A stretch of 64,000 nucleotides of DNA from Pseudomonas marginalis (GTDB lineage: Bacteria; Pseudomonadota; Gammaproteobacteria; Pseudomonadales; Pseudomonadaceae). This document shows, piece by piece, positions 19,276-27,724 of this stretch. The stretch lies in NCBI RefSeq assembly GCF_024169655.1, contig NZ_JALJWV010000001.1:4880001-4944000 (forward strand), given 5' to 3'. Each line of letters opens with the position of its first letter. Within the stretch, counting starts at the first letter, position 1. The notes beneath the pieces are model-generated. The model worked only from the letters and a program-made list of their open reading frames with translations. It had not been told where the DNA came from and made no database searches. Position numbers and translations under genes: made by a program.

Positions 19276-19587
19276 GTGGAAAACATCAAGCGATTCAATA
19301 GCTTCGCCGAGTTTTACCCGTACTACCTGAAGGAACATGGCAACAGCACCTGCCGGCGCCTGCACTTTATCGGCACCACGCTGGTGATTGGGCTTTTGGC
19401 GTATGCCCTGGGCAAAGGCGCTCTCGGCCTGCTGCTCGCGGTGCCCATCGCCGGCTACGGCTTTGCCTGGGTGGGTCACTTCTTCTTCGAAAAGAACCGC
19501 CCGGCGACCTTTCAGCATCCGTTCTACAGCCTGCTGGGGGATTTCGTGATGTACCGCGACATGATCCTGGGGAAGGTGCCGTTCTAG
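19276..19587 (+). CDS. Mpo1-like / DUF962 small membrane protein
   Basis: This is a 103-residue protein with two hydrophobic helices (GTTLVIGLLAYALG, LLLAVPIAGYGFAW) and the family features FYPYYLKEHGN, RRLHFIGT and HFFFEKNRPATFQHP. The conserved histidines match the DUF962/Mpo1 family, whose yeast member is an iron-dependent 2-hydroxy fatty acid dioxygenase. Start is a GTG at 19276, preceded by AAAGGG at 9 bases. The bacterial role is not established. Confidence 0.85.
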   Translation: MENIKRFNSFAEFYPYYLKEHGNSTCRRLHFIGTTLVIGLLAYALGKGALGLLLAVPIAGYGFAWVGHFFFEKNRPATFQHPFYSLLGDFVMYRDMILGKVPF

Positions 19588-19748
19588 CGGTGTGACGTCT
19601 TGTCACTTGCGCTTGAACGCTGAAGGTTTGTCCATTCGTCGATATAAAAGTCTTTTTGTCATTTACAGTGCTGTATCCTGCCAAGGCTTTTTGAGAGCGC
19701 GGAATCACCTGCGATTGAAAAAAACAGACTTTGCAAGGAGCGACGACG

Positions 19749-19886
19749 ATGCACGAGATACCTAATCTCCCCTTCCCAAGCCTGCACCCAACAGAGCAGC
19801 ACGCACCGCAGCAGGCCAGCGCCAAGCAGCCTGAGGCCAAAGAAGCAAAACCAGTCGACCGCAAAAGCCAGGACTGACGCCGTAGC
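19749..19886 (+). CDS. Small Pro/Gln-rich peptide, hypothetical
   Basis: This 45-codon ORF is MHEIPNLPFPSLHP followed by a Gln/Lys/Pro-rich disordered tail. The case for translation is the strong Shine-Dalgarno AAGGAG (19735-19740) 8 bases before its ATG. A perfect 13-base hairpin follows just after the stop. It may be a real small gene; there is no recognisable domain, signal peptide or cysteine. Confidence 0.45.
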
Positions 19887-19892
19887 AGACCG

Positions 19893-19926
19893 TGTGGAAA
19901 GCGCAGCTTTGAGCGCTTTCCACACT
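19893..19926 (+). terminator. Perfect 13-base-pair hairpin after the small ORF
   Basis: GTGTGGAAAGCGC (19893-19905), 8-base loop, GCGCTTTCCACAC (19914-19926). No T-run follows, so it is terminator-like or an mRNA stabiliser between two small ORFs. Confidence 0.5.
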
Positions 19927-19951
19927 GCCTGAATTTGCCGAGATACCCGCC

Positions 19952-20134
19952 ATGACCGATAACCACCCCGATCGCCCCGACACCGCCGTACTCGACACTG
20001 CCCTGCAGATGGTCGACGTTTGGAACCGCCTCAGCGCGGACAAACAAGCCATCCTGCTCAAGCGCTTCGGCACCCAGGAAAACGCCTTGGCCGCCCTGGT
20101 CACCACGCAATTGCTCGCCCCTGCCCGGTCCTGA
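19952..20134 (+). CDS. Small conserved-looking hypothetical protein
   Basis: This is a 60-residue acidic, helical protein (LDTALQMVDVWNRLSADKQA in the middle), without membrane segment, signal or cysteine. Composition and codon use look like a real Pseudomonas gene. The ribosome-binding site is weak (GAGATA). It follows a 13-bp hairpin and precedes the MFS gene by 103 bases. Not recognised. Confidence 0.55.
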   Translation: MTDNHPDRPDTAVLDTALQMVDVWNRLSADKQAILLKRFGTQENALAALVTTQLLAPARS

Positions 20135-20237
20135 CGCCGTTTAGATTGGCGCGTTGGTTTTTTACTGCCCTGCGCGGGCCAAAGCATCGGTATGATTAGC
20201 AGCCTATCTTTACCTGCTGCGACAGTGGACCCTTCCC

Positions 20238-21434
20238 ATGCCAGATACACAGCGCCCCATGGCGGTCACGCTGCAAGTTGTTTCCATCGTGCTGTTCACC
20301 TTTATCGGCTACCTGAATATCGGCATTCCCCTGGCCGTGTTGCCGGGCTATGTCCACAGTGAACTGGGCTTTGGCGCGGTGATCGCCGGGCTGGTGATCA
20401 GTGTGCAATACCTGGCCACCCTGCTGAGCCGCCCGTATGCCGGGCGCATCATCGATAACCTGGGCAGCAAGCGCGCCGTGCTGATCGGCCTGGCGGGCTG
20501 CGGCCTGAGCGGGGTGTTCATGTTGCTCGCGGCGTGGTTTTCCAGCCTGCCGGCGCTGAGCCTGGGCAGCCTGCTCATCGGTCGCCTGGTGCTCGGCAGT
20601 GCTGAAAGCCTGGTGGGGTCCGGCGCCATCGGCTGGGGCATTGGCCGGGTGGGTGCGGCGAATACGGCGAAGGTCATTTCGTGGAACGGCATCGCCAGCT
20701 ACGGCGCCCTGGCAGTCGGCGCGCCGTTGGGGGTGCTGCTGGTCAGTCACCTCGGTTTGTGGAGCATGGGCGTGAGTATCCTGCTGCTGGCGGCGGTGGG
20801 CCTGCTGCTGGCGTGGCGTAAAGAGCCGGCACCGATTGTTGCCGGGGTGCGCCTGCCCTTCATGAACGTGCTGGGCCGGGTACTGCCCCATGGTTGCGCA
20901 CTGGCGCTGGGCTCCATCGGTTTTGGCACCATCGCCACCTTCATCACTCTGTACTACACCACCCAGCATTGGGATAACGCGGTGTGGGCACTGAGCCTGT
21001 TCGGCGCCAGTTTTATCGGCGCGCGCCTGCTGTTTGGCAATTTGATCAACCGTATCGGCGGCTTTCGCGTGGCCATTGCCTGCCTGTCGGTGGAGGTGCT
21101 TGGCCTGCTGTTGCTGTGGCTGGCGCCGGATGCCCAGTTGGCACTGGCGGGCGCGGCGTTGAGCGGCTTTGGCTTTTCCCTGGTGTTTCCGGCGCTGGGG
21201 GTAGAGGCGGTCAATCTGGTGCCTGCATCCAGCCGGGGTTCGGCGGTGGGGGCGTACTCGCTGTTTATCGACTTGTCGCTGGGGATCACCGGCCCGCTGG
21301 CCGGGGCCGTGGCGGCCGGCTTTGGCTTTGCGTCGATTTTCCTGTTCGCCGCCCTCGCCGCCTTGGGCGGGTTGCTGCTGAGTGTCTACCTGTACCGGCA
21401 AGCGCCCAAGGCCCGCAAGGCGCGCGACGCCTAG
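20238..21434 (+). CDS. MFS transporter (YhhS/YfcJ-like)
   Basis: This is a 398-residue major facilitator with 12 hydrophobic segments. The loop 2-3 signature is seen as SRPYAGRIIDNLGSKRAVL (residues 63-81). It resembles the YhhS/YfcJ (UPF0226) group of putative efflux carriers, some of which confer resistance to glyphosate or arabinose. Substrate unknown. Its TAG stop overlaps the stop of convergent arfB within the palindrome CTAG (21431-21434). Confidence 0.85.
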   Translation: MPDTQRPMAVTLQVVSIVLFTFIGYLNIGIPLAVLPGYVHSELGFGAVIAGLVISVQYLATLLSRPYAGRIIDNLGSKRAVLIGLAGCGLSGVFMLLAAWFSSLPALSLGSLLIGRLVLGSAESLVGSGAIGWGIGRVGAANTAKVISWNGIASYGALAVGAPLGVLLVSHLGLWSMGVSILLLAAVGLLLAWRKEPAPIVAGVRLPFMNVLGRVLPHGCALALGSIGFGTIATFITLYYTTQHWDNAVWALSLFGASFIGARLLFGNLINRIGGFRVAIACLSVEVLGLLLLWLAPDAQLALAGAALSGFGFSLVFPALGVEAVNLVPASSRGSAVGAYSLFIDLSLGITGPLAGAVAAGFGFASIFLFAALAALGGLLLSVYLYRQAPKARKARDA

Positions 21435-21844
21435 AAGTCGACCTTGCCGCGCCCGGCCTTGATGCTGCCGCGCTTGGTCTTGGATTCCAGGCGGCGTTTC
21501 TTCGAGCCCAGGGTCGGTTTGGTCGGACGGCGTTTCTTCTCCACCTTGGTGGCGCTGAGGATCAGCTCGACCAAGCGTTCCAGCGCATCGGCGCGGTTCT
21601 GTTCCTGGGTGCGGTATTGCTGGGCCTTGAGCACCAGCACGCCTTCGCTGGTGATCCGACTGTCGCGCAGCGCCAGCAAACGCTCCTTGTAGAATTCCGG
21701 CAACGACGAGGCCGGAATATCAAAGCGCAGATGCACCGCGCTCGACACCTTGTTGACGTTCTGCCCGCCGGCGCCCTGGGCGCGAATGGCGGTCAGCTCG
21801 ATCTCGGTGTCGGGCAGGTGCACGTTGTTGGAAATCACCAGCAT
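21431..21844 (-). CDS. arfB: Alternative ribosome-rescue peptidyl-tRNA hydrolase ArfB
   Basis: This is a 137-residue release-factor-like hydrolase that frees ribosomes stalled on non-stop mRNA. The catalytic GGQ lies at residues 26-28 (RAQGAGGQNVNKV). The basic C-terminal tail (KKRRPTKPTLGSKKRR onward), which enters the empty mRNA channel, is intact. ATG at 21844 is preferred; a TTG two codons upstream is closer to the AGAGGA Shine-Dalgarno and cannot be excluded. Confidence 0.93.
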   Translation of the reverse strand: MLVISNNVHLPDTEIELTAIRAQGAGGQNVNKVSSAVHLRFDIPASSLPEFYKERLLALRDSRITSEGVLVLKAQQYRTQEQNRADALERLVELILSATKVEKKRRPTKPTLGSKKRRLESKTKRGSIKAGRGKVDF

Positions 21845-21954
21845 GAGCAACGGGTTCCTCTAAGGGGAGCCCAAGGATACGCGAATGCGCCCCGCCCATC
21901 CCTTCAAACAACAAACCCGGCACAGGGCCGGGTTTGCTCGACAGCATCGAACGG

Positions 21955-23376
21955 TTACTCCACCGCCGGCACTACCGTCGCCGGGCGCTGATCCGCATTG
22001 CGCTTGTTCTTGATCCAGTAACACAACCCCATGAACGCCACCCACACCGGGATCGCATACACCGAGACCTGAATCCCCGGGATCATCAACATGATCACCA
22101 GGATAAACGCCACGAACGCCAGGCACAGGTAATTGCCATACGGATACCACAGCGCCTTGAACAACGGCACCTGGCCGGTGCGGTTCATGTGCTGGCGGAA
22201 CTTGAAGTGGGAGAAGCTGATCATCGCCCAGTTGATCACCAGCGTAGCCACCACGAGCGACATCAACAGTTCCAGTGCATGTTGCGGGATCAGGTAATTC
22301 ATCAGCACCGCCACCAGGGTGATCGCCGCCGAGGCGAGGATCGAACGCACCGGCACGCCGCGTTTGTCGATCTTCGCCAACGCCCGCGGCGCGTCGCCCT
22401 GCTCGGCCATGCCCAGCAGCATGCGGCTGTTGCAGTAGGTGCCGCTGTTGTACACCGACAGCGCGGCGGTCAGTACCACAAAGTTGAGGATATGCGCGGC
22501 GGTGTTGCTGCCGAGCATCGAGAACACCTGCACGAACGGGCTACCGCTGTAGGCATCGCCGGATGCGTTGAGGGAGACCAACAGGCTGTCCCACGGCGTC
22601 AGCGACAACAGCACCACCAGGGCGCCGATGTAGAAGATCAGGATGCGGTAGATCACCTGGTTGATCGCCTTGGGGATCACGGTGCGTGGCTGGTCGGCTT
22701 CGGCCGCGGTAAAGCCGAGCATTTCCAGGCCGCCGAAGGAGAACATGATGAGCGCCATGGCCATCACCAACCCGCCCACGCCGTGGGGGAAGAAGCCGCC
22801 GTGTGCCCACAGGTTGCTCACCGAGGCTTGTGGGCCGCCGCTGCCGCTGACCAGCAGGTAGCTGCCCAGGGCGATCATGCCGACGATGGCCACCACCTTG
22901 ATGATGGCAAACCAGAATTCGGCCTCGCCGAAGACTTTGACGTTGGCCAGGTTGATCAGGTTGATCAACACGAAAAACGCCGCCGCCGACACCCAGGTCG
23001 GGATCTCCGGCCACCAGTAATGCACGTATTTGCCGACAGCCGTCAGCTCCGACATACCCACCAGGATGTACAGAATCCAGCAGTTCCAGCCCGACAGGAA
23101 GCCAGCGAAACCGCCCCAGTATTTGTGGGCAAAGTGACTGAAGGAACCGGCCACCGGCTCTTCGACGATCATTTCGCCGAGCTGGCGCATGATCATGAAG
23201 GCGATAAAGCCGCAGATGGCATAGCCCAGGATCATCGACGGGCCGGCGGATTTGAGCACCCCGGCCGAGCCCAGGAACAGGCCGGTGCCGATGGCGCCAC
23301 CGAGGGCGATCAACTGGATATGACGGTTTTTCAGGCCACGTTTCAGTTCGCCTGAAGAGGAATCGGGTCCACTCAT
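21955..23376 (-). CDS. aroP: Aromatic amino acid permease AroP
   Basis: This is a 473-residue inner-membrane amino acid:proton symporter of the APC family with 12 helices. The opening LKRGLKNRHIQLIALGGAIG and MRQLGEMIVEEPVAGSFS closely follow E. coli AroP (Phe/Tyr/Trp uptake); the related PheP, ProY or GabP cannot be fully excluded. I chose the ATG at 23376; an in-frame TTG lies six codons upstream. It is read away from the peptide/M29 locus, with 628 bases of shared upstream region. Confidence 0.85.
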   Translation of the reverse strand: MSGPDSSSGELKRGLKNRHIQLIALGGAIGTGLFLGSAGVLKSAGPSMILGYAICGFIAFMIMRQLGEMIVEEPVAGSFSHFAHKYWGGFAGFLSGWNCWILYILVGMSELTAVGKYVHYWWPEIPTWVSAAAFFVLINLINLANVKVFGEAEFWFAIIKVVAIVGMIALGSYLLVSGSGGPQASVSNLWAHGGFFPHGVGGLVMAMALIMFSFGGLEMLGFTAAEADQPRTVIPKAINQVIYRILIFYIGALVVLLSLTPWDSLLVSLNASGDAYSGSPFVQVFSMLGSNTAAHILNFVVLTAALSVYNSGTYCNSRMLLGMAEQGDAPRALAKIDKRGVPVRSILASAAITLVAVLMNYLIPQHALELLMSLVVATLVINWAMISFSHFKFRQHMNRTGQVPLFKALWYPYGNYLCLAFVAFILVIMLMIPGIQVSVYAIPVWVAFMGLCYWIKNKRNADQRPATVVPAVE

Positions 23377-23927
23377 GAAAAGGCTCTCACGCAAGGTTTG
23401 ATGATGTTGAATGCAGGTTGCTGCCTTGATGTGCGACTCAAGCAGCGCCGCTCAAACCCCAGCGCAGGCACCAGGAATACAGCGTCGTTCTAACGGTCAT
23501 GCGTCACCTGTTTGTTTTTATCTGTGACGAAATCGAACCCGTCTGGCTCGTGGCCAGGCGGAGTGATCAGGGTGGATAAACCCTGAGGTCTTGGCCTTTT
23601 GCGTGGTTACGCAAGGGGGTCACAGTAAAACGCGGCGCATTGTACACCGCTCGACCGCTTGCGGACGGCCCTGACAAGCATCCGCGACAATCTGTCAGGT
23701 ATTCCTTACAGCGCGGTGCCGGCCCGATACCGCAGGCCTTTTGCGTAAATCAATCGTTACAGCGCGGAAAATCGGCGTTACACCCAGCCAGTATCTGTCA
23801 GCTCACAAAAATTGGCGGTAGGACATATCCGAACACTCGCCTGCCCCAGTGCGCTGTTTTGCATGGGGAAAAAATCGCGCACCAAAACAGAACAAAAAAT
23901 CCAAATGAGACCGTGTCAATAAATTTT
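23377..23927. other. Intergenic region between aroP and the peptide gene
   Basis: No gene is supported here. It holds an inverted repeat CCTGACA / TGTCAGG around 23670-23701 and a direct repeat TTACAGCGCGG at 23706-23716 and 23757-23767 (51 bases apart). It must contain the leftward aroP promoter. The right part (23870-23927) is AT-rich, unlike the surroundings, and leads into the promoter of the peptide gene. Confidence 0.5.
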
Positions 23928-23956
23928 TTGCATTCCGAAACACTCTCACCTAGGTT
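23928..23956 (+). promoter_or_regulatory. Sigma-70-like promoter of the peptide gene
   Basis: TTGCAT (23928-23933), 17-base spacer, TAGGTT (23951-23956), at the end of an AT-rich stretch. It would give a leader of about 60 bases to the ATG at 24023. The leader can fold through CTTGCCC (23963-23969) and GGGCAAG (23982-23988), or instead through the palindrome GCCCGCGGGC. Confidence 0.5.
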
Positions 23957-24022
23957 CTTTCACTTGCCCAGCGAAGCCCGCGGGCAAGCCGTTCTCAAAC
24001 AACGTCCTCTAGGAGATACACC

Positions 24023-24160
24023 ATGCAAGCACTGGAAAACGACCTGGAAACCGAACTGCAACTCGACGATTGGTTTGAAGCGCCGACCCATGAGGCCGCC
24101 GTTGAAATGATGCAAGCCGATGCCGTCGTGCCCTTTGGCACGGCGATGTGGCCTTTCTAA
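24023..24160 (+). CDS. 45-residue peptide, possible precursor of a modified peptide
   Basis: This short ORF starts with MQALENDLETELQLDDWFEA, an acidic leader-like half, and ends ADAVVPFGTAMWPF, a hydrophobic aromatic tail. It has an excellent ribosome-binding site, TAGGAG 7 bases before the ATG, and a plausible promoter. There is no signal peptide and no cysteine. An 11-bp hairpin separates it from an M29-aminopeptidase-like gene 73 bases downstream. Acidic leader, compact aromatic core and adjacent peptidase-like enzyme are the layout of a ribosomally made, modified peptide (inference). I do not recognise the family. Confidence 0.65.
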   Translation: MQALENDLETELQLDDWFEAPTHEAAVEMMQADAVVPFGTAMWPF

Positions 24161-24176
24161 TCCCCGGCAGGCATCC

Positions 24177-24202
24177 GGCAGGTGCAGTGCGCTGCACCTG
24201 CC
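24177..24202 (+). terminator. Hairpin between peptide and enzyme genes (attenuator-like)
   Basis: GGCAGGTGCAG (24177-24187), loop TGCG, CTGCACCTGCC (24192-24202): a perfect 11-bp stem without a T-run. It probably stabilises the peptide message or lowers read-through into the downstream enzyme gene. Confidence 0.65.
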
Positions 24203-24233
24203 CCCTTACCCAAGGCACAGAAGGACACTCGTC

Positions 24234-25193
24234 ATGGACAAGGCCCGCGCCGTCGAACACTTTCTCTACTACCTCGCCCACCACCCGGCCCTCAGCGGCT
24301 TGAGCTGTCCGACCGTGCTGTTGGGCCATACCGAACGCTACGAGGCCATTGCCCAGGCGATCACCCACAGCAGTGCCGCGCGCTTCAACCTCCAGGTGCA
24401 GCGCCTGGACCTGGCCCCCAGCGCCGCCCTGGCCGAGGCCATCGACAGCTGCGACCTGTACCTGTTTTTCTACGACGCCTCGACCCTGCCCAACCCCCGC
24501 GCCGAAGGCCCGGACTTTATCCACGCCTTGCACGGCGTAATGGCCGAGCACTGGAAGAAATCCCTGCTGTTCAAGGACTACGGCGACTATTTCTACGACA
24601 CCTTCAGCGTCGAGCCACAACGCATCGCCGACCTCAACGCCACGCTGATCCGGCGCATGTCCCAGGCCACGCTGCTGAGCTTCACCGACCGGCACGGCTC
24701 ACGCCTGCAAGCGCCGCTGAGCAGCATCAGGAAGTGGACCAATATCAACGGCATCGGCAACCACGACCTGGCCCCCGGCGAGATCGCCACCCACAGCGAG
24801 GCCATCAGTGGCCAGGTGCGGTTTGTCGGCACCTTCCTCAGCACCATCCCCTTCGCGCGCAAATATGGCGTGCTGCAATCACCGCTGGAGCTGTGGATCG
24901 AAAACTCGACCATCTGCAGCGTCGCCAGTGAAATCCCCGGGCTGGCGGACGACTTCAACAAGTACCTGAACGCCAACCCATCGAACCGCCGCGTGGAGGA
25001 ACTGGGGATCGGTACCAATGAAGGGGTCAAGGCTCTGTATGCGCGCAACGCCGGGTTCGAAGAACGCCACTGCGGCTTGCACCTTGGGTTGGGTGGCGGG
25101 CAGAAAGGCAGCCATCATCTGGATTTGATCTTCGCCAGCGGGGTGTTGGCGCTGGATGACAAGCCGGTGTTCGATGGCACCTTTGCGTTCTGA
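24234..25193 (+). CDS. M29 aminopeptidase-like metalloenzyme
   Basis: This is a 319-residue protein with no signal peptide. The C-terminal half follows the thermophilic aminopeptidase T (M29) pattern: PGE with E183, ELGIGTN with E256, FEERHC with E276/E277, GLHLGLGGG with H283, and SHHLD with H294/H295 and D297. These match the glutamates, histidines and aspartate that hold the two metals in M29 enzymes. The N-terminal half is less conserved. ATG at 24234 has AAGGA at 8 bases. It is preceded by a 45-residue peptide gene on the same strand, which may be its substrate. Alternatives: an ordinary cytosolic aminopeptidase or a non-peptidase relative. Confidence 0.75.
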   Translation: MDKARAVEHFLYYLAHHPALSGLSCPTVLLGHTERYEAIAQAITHSSAARFNLQVQRLDLAPSAALAEAIDSCDLYLFFYDASTLPNPRAEGPDFIHALHGVMAEHWKKSLLFKDYGDYFYDTFSVEPQRIADLNATLIRRMSQATLLSFTDRHGSRLQAPLSSIRKWTNINGIGNHDLAPGEIATHSEAISGQVRFVGTFLSTIPFARKYGVLQSPLELWIENSTICSVASEIPGLADDFNKYLNANPSNRRVEELGIGTNEGVKALYARNAGFEERHCGLHLGLGGGQKGSHHLDLIFASGVLALDDKPVFDGTFAF

Positions 25194-25201
25194 TCAAATC
25201 C

Positions 25202-25236
25202 AAAAAAAAAACGCCAACCCGAGGGTTGGCGTTTTT
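25202..25236. terminator. Bidirectional terminator between M29-like gene and rluB
   Basis: A-run, ACGCCAACCC (25211-25220), GGGTTGGCGT (25223-25232), T-run. Serves both convergent genes. Confidence 0.92.
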
Positions 25237-25250
25237 ATGCAGCGCTTACA

Positions 25251-26495
25251 TCACTGCGGCTTCTTGCGACCAAAACCCGGGCGCTGACCGGAACCGGCCG
25301 GTGCGCCACGGCGCTTGCCCGACGGCTCGTCCGCCACCAGTTTCAGGCCTGGGCGCTTTTTCGGCGCAGGCTTGGCTGGGCGCTTGGTGCTGGCGTTGTC
25401 GGCCGGGCGATCAGAGGGAGCACCACGACCGGCTTCACCACGATTACCACGACCGCCGCTTGGCGCTTCACCACGGCCGGCAGGGCGCGGCGTGCGGGGC
25501 GCACGTTCGCCTTCCTGACGCGATGGCGCGGTTGGACGACGCTCACCTTCAATGTGCGGCTCACGGGAAATACGCCCGCCGGTAGCCGGTGCATTCAGGG
25601 CCGGGCGCAGGGTGCGAGCCACGCGTTCGGTGCGCGCAACCGGGCGCGACGATTTACGCTGCATACGGTCGAGCTTGTCTTTGCTCTTGGCGTTCATCTG
25701 CGGCATCGCGACTGGCGTCAGGCCGACTTCGGCACTGAGGATATCGACTTCGTACTGGCTCATTTCACGCCAGCGGCCCATCGGCAGGTCGGAGTTCAAG
25801 AACACCGGGCCGAAACGCACGCGCTTCAGGCGGCTGACCACCAGGCCCTGGGATTCCCACAGGCGACGTACTTCACGGTTACGGCCTTCCATCACCACGC
25901 AGTGATACCAGTGGTTGAAACCTTCACCGCCTGGAGCCTGCTTGATGTCGGTGAACTTGGCCGGGCCATCTTCCAGCACGACGCCGGCCTTGAGGCGCGC
26001 GATCATCTCGTCATCGACTTCGCCACGCACACGCACGGCGTATTCGCGGTCCATCTCGTAGGAGGGGTGCATCAGGCGGTTGGCCAGCTCACCGTCGGTG
26101 GTGAACATCAGCAAGCCGGTGGTGTTGATGTCGAGACGACCGATGTTGATCCAGCGGCCTTCTTTTGGCTTAGGCATCTTGTCGAACACGGTCGGACGGC
26201 CTTCCGGGTCGTCACGGGTGCAGATTTCGCCATCGGGCTTGTTGTACATGATCACGCGGCGCACCGATTCGGCGGCCTCTTCACGCTTGATGACCTTGCC
26301 ATCAATGGTGATTGCATCGTGCAGGTCGACGCGCTGGCCGAGGGTGGCCTCGACGCCGTTGACCTTGATGCGCTTCTGGGTGATCCAGGCTTCGACGTCG
26401 CGGCGCGAGCCCACGCCGATACGCGCCAGCACCTTTTGCAGTTTTTCGCCTGCAGGGCCGATTTCCTGGCTGTCGTTCTGGTCTTTGTCGTTCAT
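25251..26495 (-). CDS. rluB: 23S rRNA pseudouridine synthase RluB
   Basis: This is a 414-residue enzyme that makes pseudouridine 2605 in 23S rRNA. The S4 RNA-binding domain covers about residues 16-78 (EKLQKVLARIGVGSRRDVEA). The catalytic domain carries the motif GRLDINTTGLL with the nucleophile D122. From about residue 270 there is a long basic Arg/Gly/Pro-rich tail, probably disordered and RNA-binding, which makes the protein longer than E. coli RluB. ATG at 26495 is preceded by GGAGG at 8 bases. It is the last gene of the scp operon direction but separated from scpB by a REP pair. Confidence 0.93.
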   Translation of the reverse strand: MNDKDQNDSQEIGPAGEKLQKVLARIGVGSRRDVEAWITQKRIKVNGVEATLGQRVDLHDAITIDGKVIKREEAAESVRRVIMYNKPDGEICTRDDPEGRPTVFDKMPKPKEGRWINIGRLDINTTGLLMFTTDGELANRLMHPSYEMDREYAVRVRGEVDDEMIARLKAGVVLEDGPAKFTDIKQAPGGEGFNHWYHCVVMEGRNREVRRLWESQGLVVSRLKRVRFGPVFLNSDLPMGRWREMSQYEVDILSAEVGLTPVAMPQMNAKSKDKLDRMQRKSSRPVARTERVARTLRPALNAPATGGRISREPHIEGERRPTAPSRQEGERAPRTPRPAGRGEAPSGGRGNRGEAGRGAPSDRPADNASTKRPAKPAPKKRPGLKLVADEPSGKRRGAPAGSGQRPGFGRKKPQ

Positions 26496-26676
26496 CTTAA
26501 GCACCTCCCGGTGGGTCGATTCAGGCGTGGCCTGAAGAGTGTTGAAAGCGGGGCTTTGGGCGAATACATCGCCAAAGGGTCGCGAATCATACGCGCATGG
26601 CGCGCGCTGCGCATCAGAGACTAGTCGATAAGTGCCGAGTCAGCGGCTTTTCCGCCGACCGGTGGCGCCCACCGGC

Positions 26677-26776
26677 TGTAGGAGCGAGCTTGCTCGCGAA
26701 AATCGTCAACGATAACGCGGGGAATCTGGTTGTCTGCGGTGTTCTTGGGTTTTTCGCGAGCAAGCTCGCTCCTACA
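26677..26776. repeat. REP pair (GGAGCGAGCTTGCTCGCGAA type)
   Basis: TGTAGGAGCGAGCTTGCTCG at 26677-26696, extended to CGCGAAAA, and its reverse complement ending CTCGCTCCTACA at 26776, about 48 bases apart. This inverted pair is the REPIN layout, from a different sequence family than the GTGGGAGGGG elements elsewhere in the window. It lies between scpB and rluB. Confidence 0.88.
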
Positions 26777-26785
26777 AGGTGGGCG

Positions 26786-27712
26786 TCAGTCGTCGAACTG
26801 GCGGCGCTCGGCCTCGATGGCTTCGGCCAGGGCGCGGGCTTCGTCTTCTTCGTCGCTCAGCGGTGGTTGTTCGAGGGCGGCGACGGCAGCCAGGAGTTTT
26901 TCGCGGGCTTGGGCGACGCCGAGAATGTCTTCCTCAGGTTCCGCTTCGGGCTCTGGCTCGACTTCAACATTCACCTGGCTTTCGGGCTCGGCCGCGCCAT
27001 CACGCAGCAAGTCATCGAAGTCGGTCTTGATGCCCTGCTCCATGTCGTCCAATTCCAGCAGCAAGGTGTGGAAACTGGTTTCGTCCTTCGGCTCTTCCGG
27101 CTCGGCGGTGGCGTCGGCCAGTTCCTGCAGGCTCGCCGGGACCGGGGCGTCGTCGAAGTCGAGTACCGGCTCGGTTTCCATCTCGCGCAATTCGGCCAGC
27201 GGTGGCAGGTCGTCGAGGTTTTTCAGGTTGAAGTGGTCGAGGAACACCTTGGTGGTAGCGAACATCGCCGGTTTGCCGGGCACGTCGCGGTAACCGACGA
27301 TACGAATCCACTCGCGCTCCAGCAACGTCTTGACGATATGGCTGTTGACGGCCACGCCGCGCACGTCCTCGATTTCGCCGCGGGTGATCGGCTGGCGATA
27401 GGCGATCAGCGCCATGGTTTCCAGCATCGCCCGTGAGTAACGCTGCGGGCGTTCTTCCCACAAGCGGCCGACCCACGGGGAAAATTTCTCACGGATCTGC
27501 AGGCGATAACCCGACGCCACTTCGCGCAGCTCAAAGGCGCGGCCGTCGCAGGACTTGCGCAGGATCTCCAGGGCTTTCTTGAAGACCGGCGGTTCAGGGC
27601 GTTCGGCCTCTTCAAAGAGTTCGAACAGGCGCTCCAAAGATTGCGGCTTACCCGAGGCCAGAAGAAAGGCCTCCAGCAGCGGGGCCAGTTCGCGGGGTTC
27701 AGTCAGATTCAT
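26786..27712 (-). CDS. scpB: Segregation and condensation protein ScpB
   Basis: This is a 308-residue non-SMC subunit that, with ScpA, binds the Smc condensin and helps chromosome segregation. The two winged-helix domains lie within residues 1-175 (LETMALIAYRQPITRGEIEDVRG is the best conserved part). An acidic C-terminal extension of some 120 residues (EPEPEAEPEEDILG) is typical of Pseudomonas and of unknown use. Gap to scpA is 12 bases, so they are co-transcribed. Confidence 0.93.
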   Translation of the reverse strand: MNLTEPRELAPLLEAFLLASGKPQSLERLFELFEEAERPEPPVFKKALEILRKSCDGRAFELREVASGYRLQIREKFSPWVGRLWEERPQRYSRAMLETMALIAYRQPITRGEIEDVRGVAVNSHIVKTLLEREWIRIVGYRDVPGKPAMFATTKVFLDHFNLKNLDDLPPLAELREMETEPVLDFDDAPVPASLQELADATAEPEEPKDETSFHTLLLELDDMEQGIKTDFDDLLRDGAAEPESQVNVEVEPEPEAEPEEDILGVAQAREKLLAAVAALEQPPLSDEEDEARALAEAIEAERRQFDD

Positions 27713-27724
27713 CGATTCAGCTCG

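Noticed and set aside
20196..21401. 401-codon minus-strand frame opposite the MFS gene
   Set aside because: Composition dominated by Gln, His, Arg and Ala; a mirror of transmembrane-helix codons, a common artefact.
24023..24160. Peptide gene as a transcription-attenuation leader for the enzyme
   Set aside because: A leader peptide would show a run of one amino acid's codons and a T-rich terminator; here there is neither, and the hairpin lacks a U-tract.
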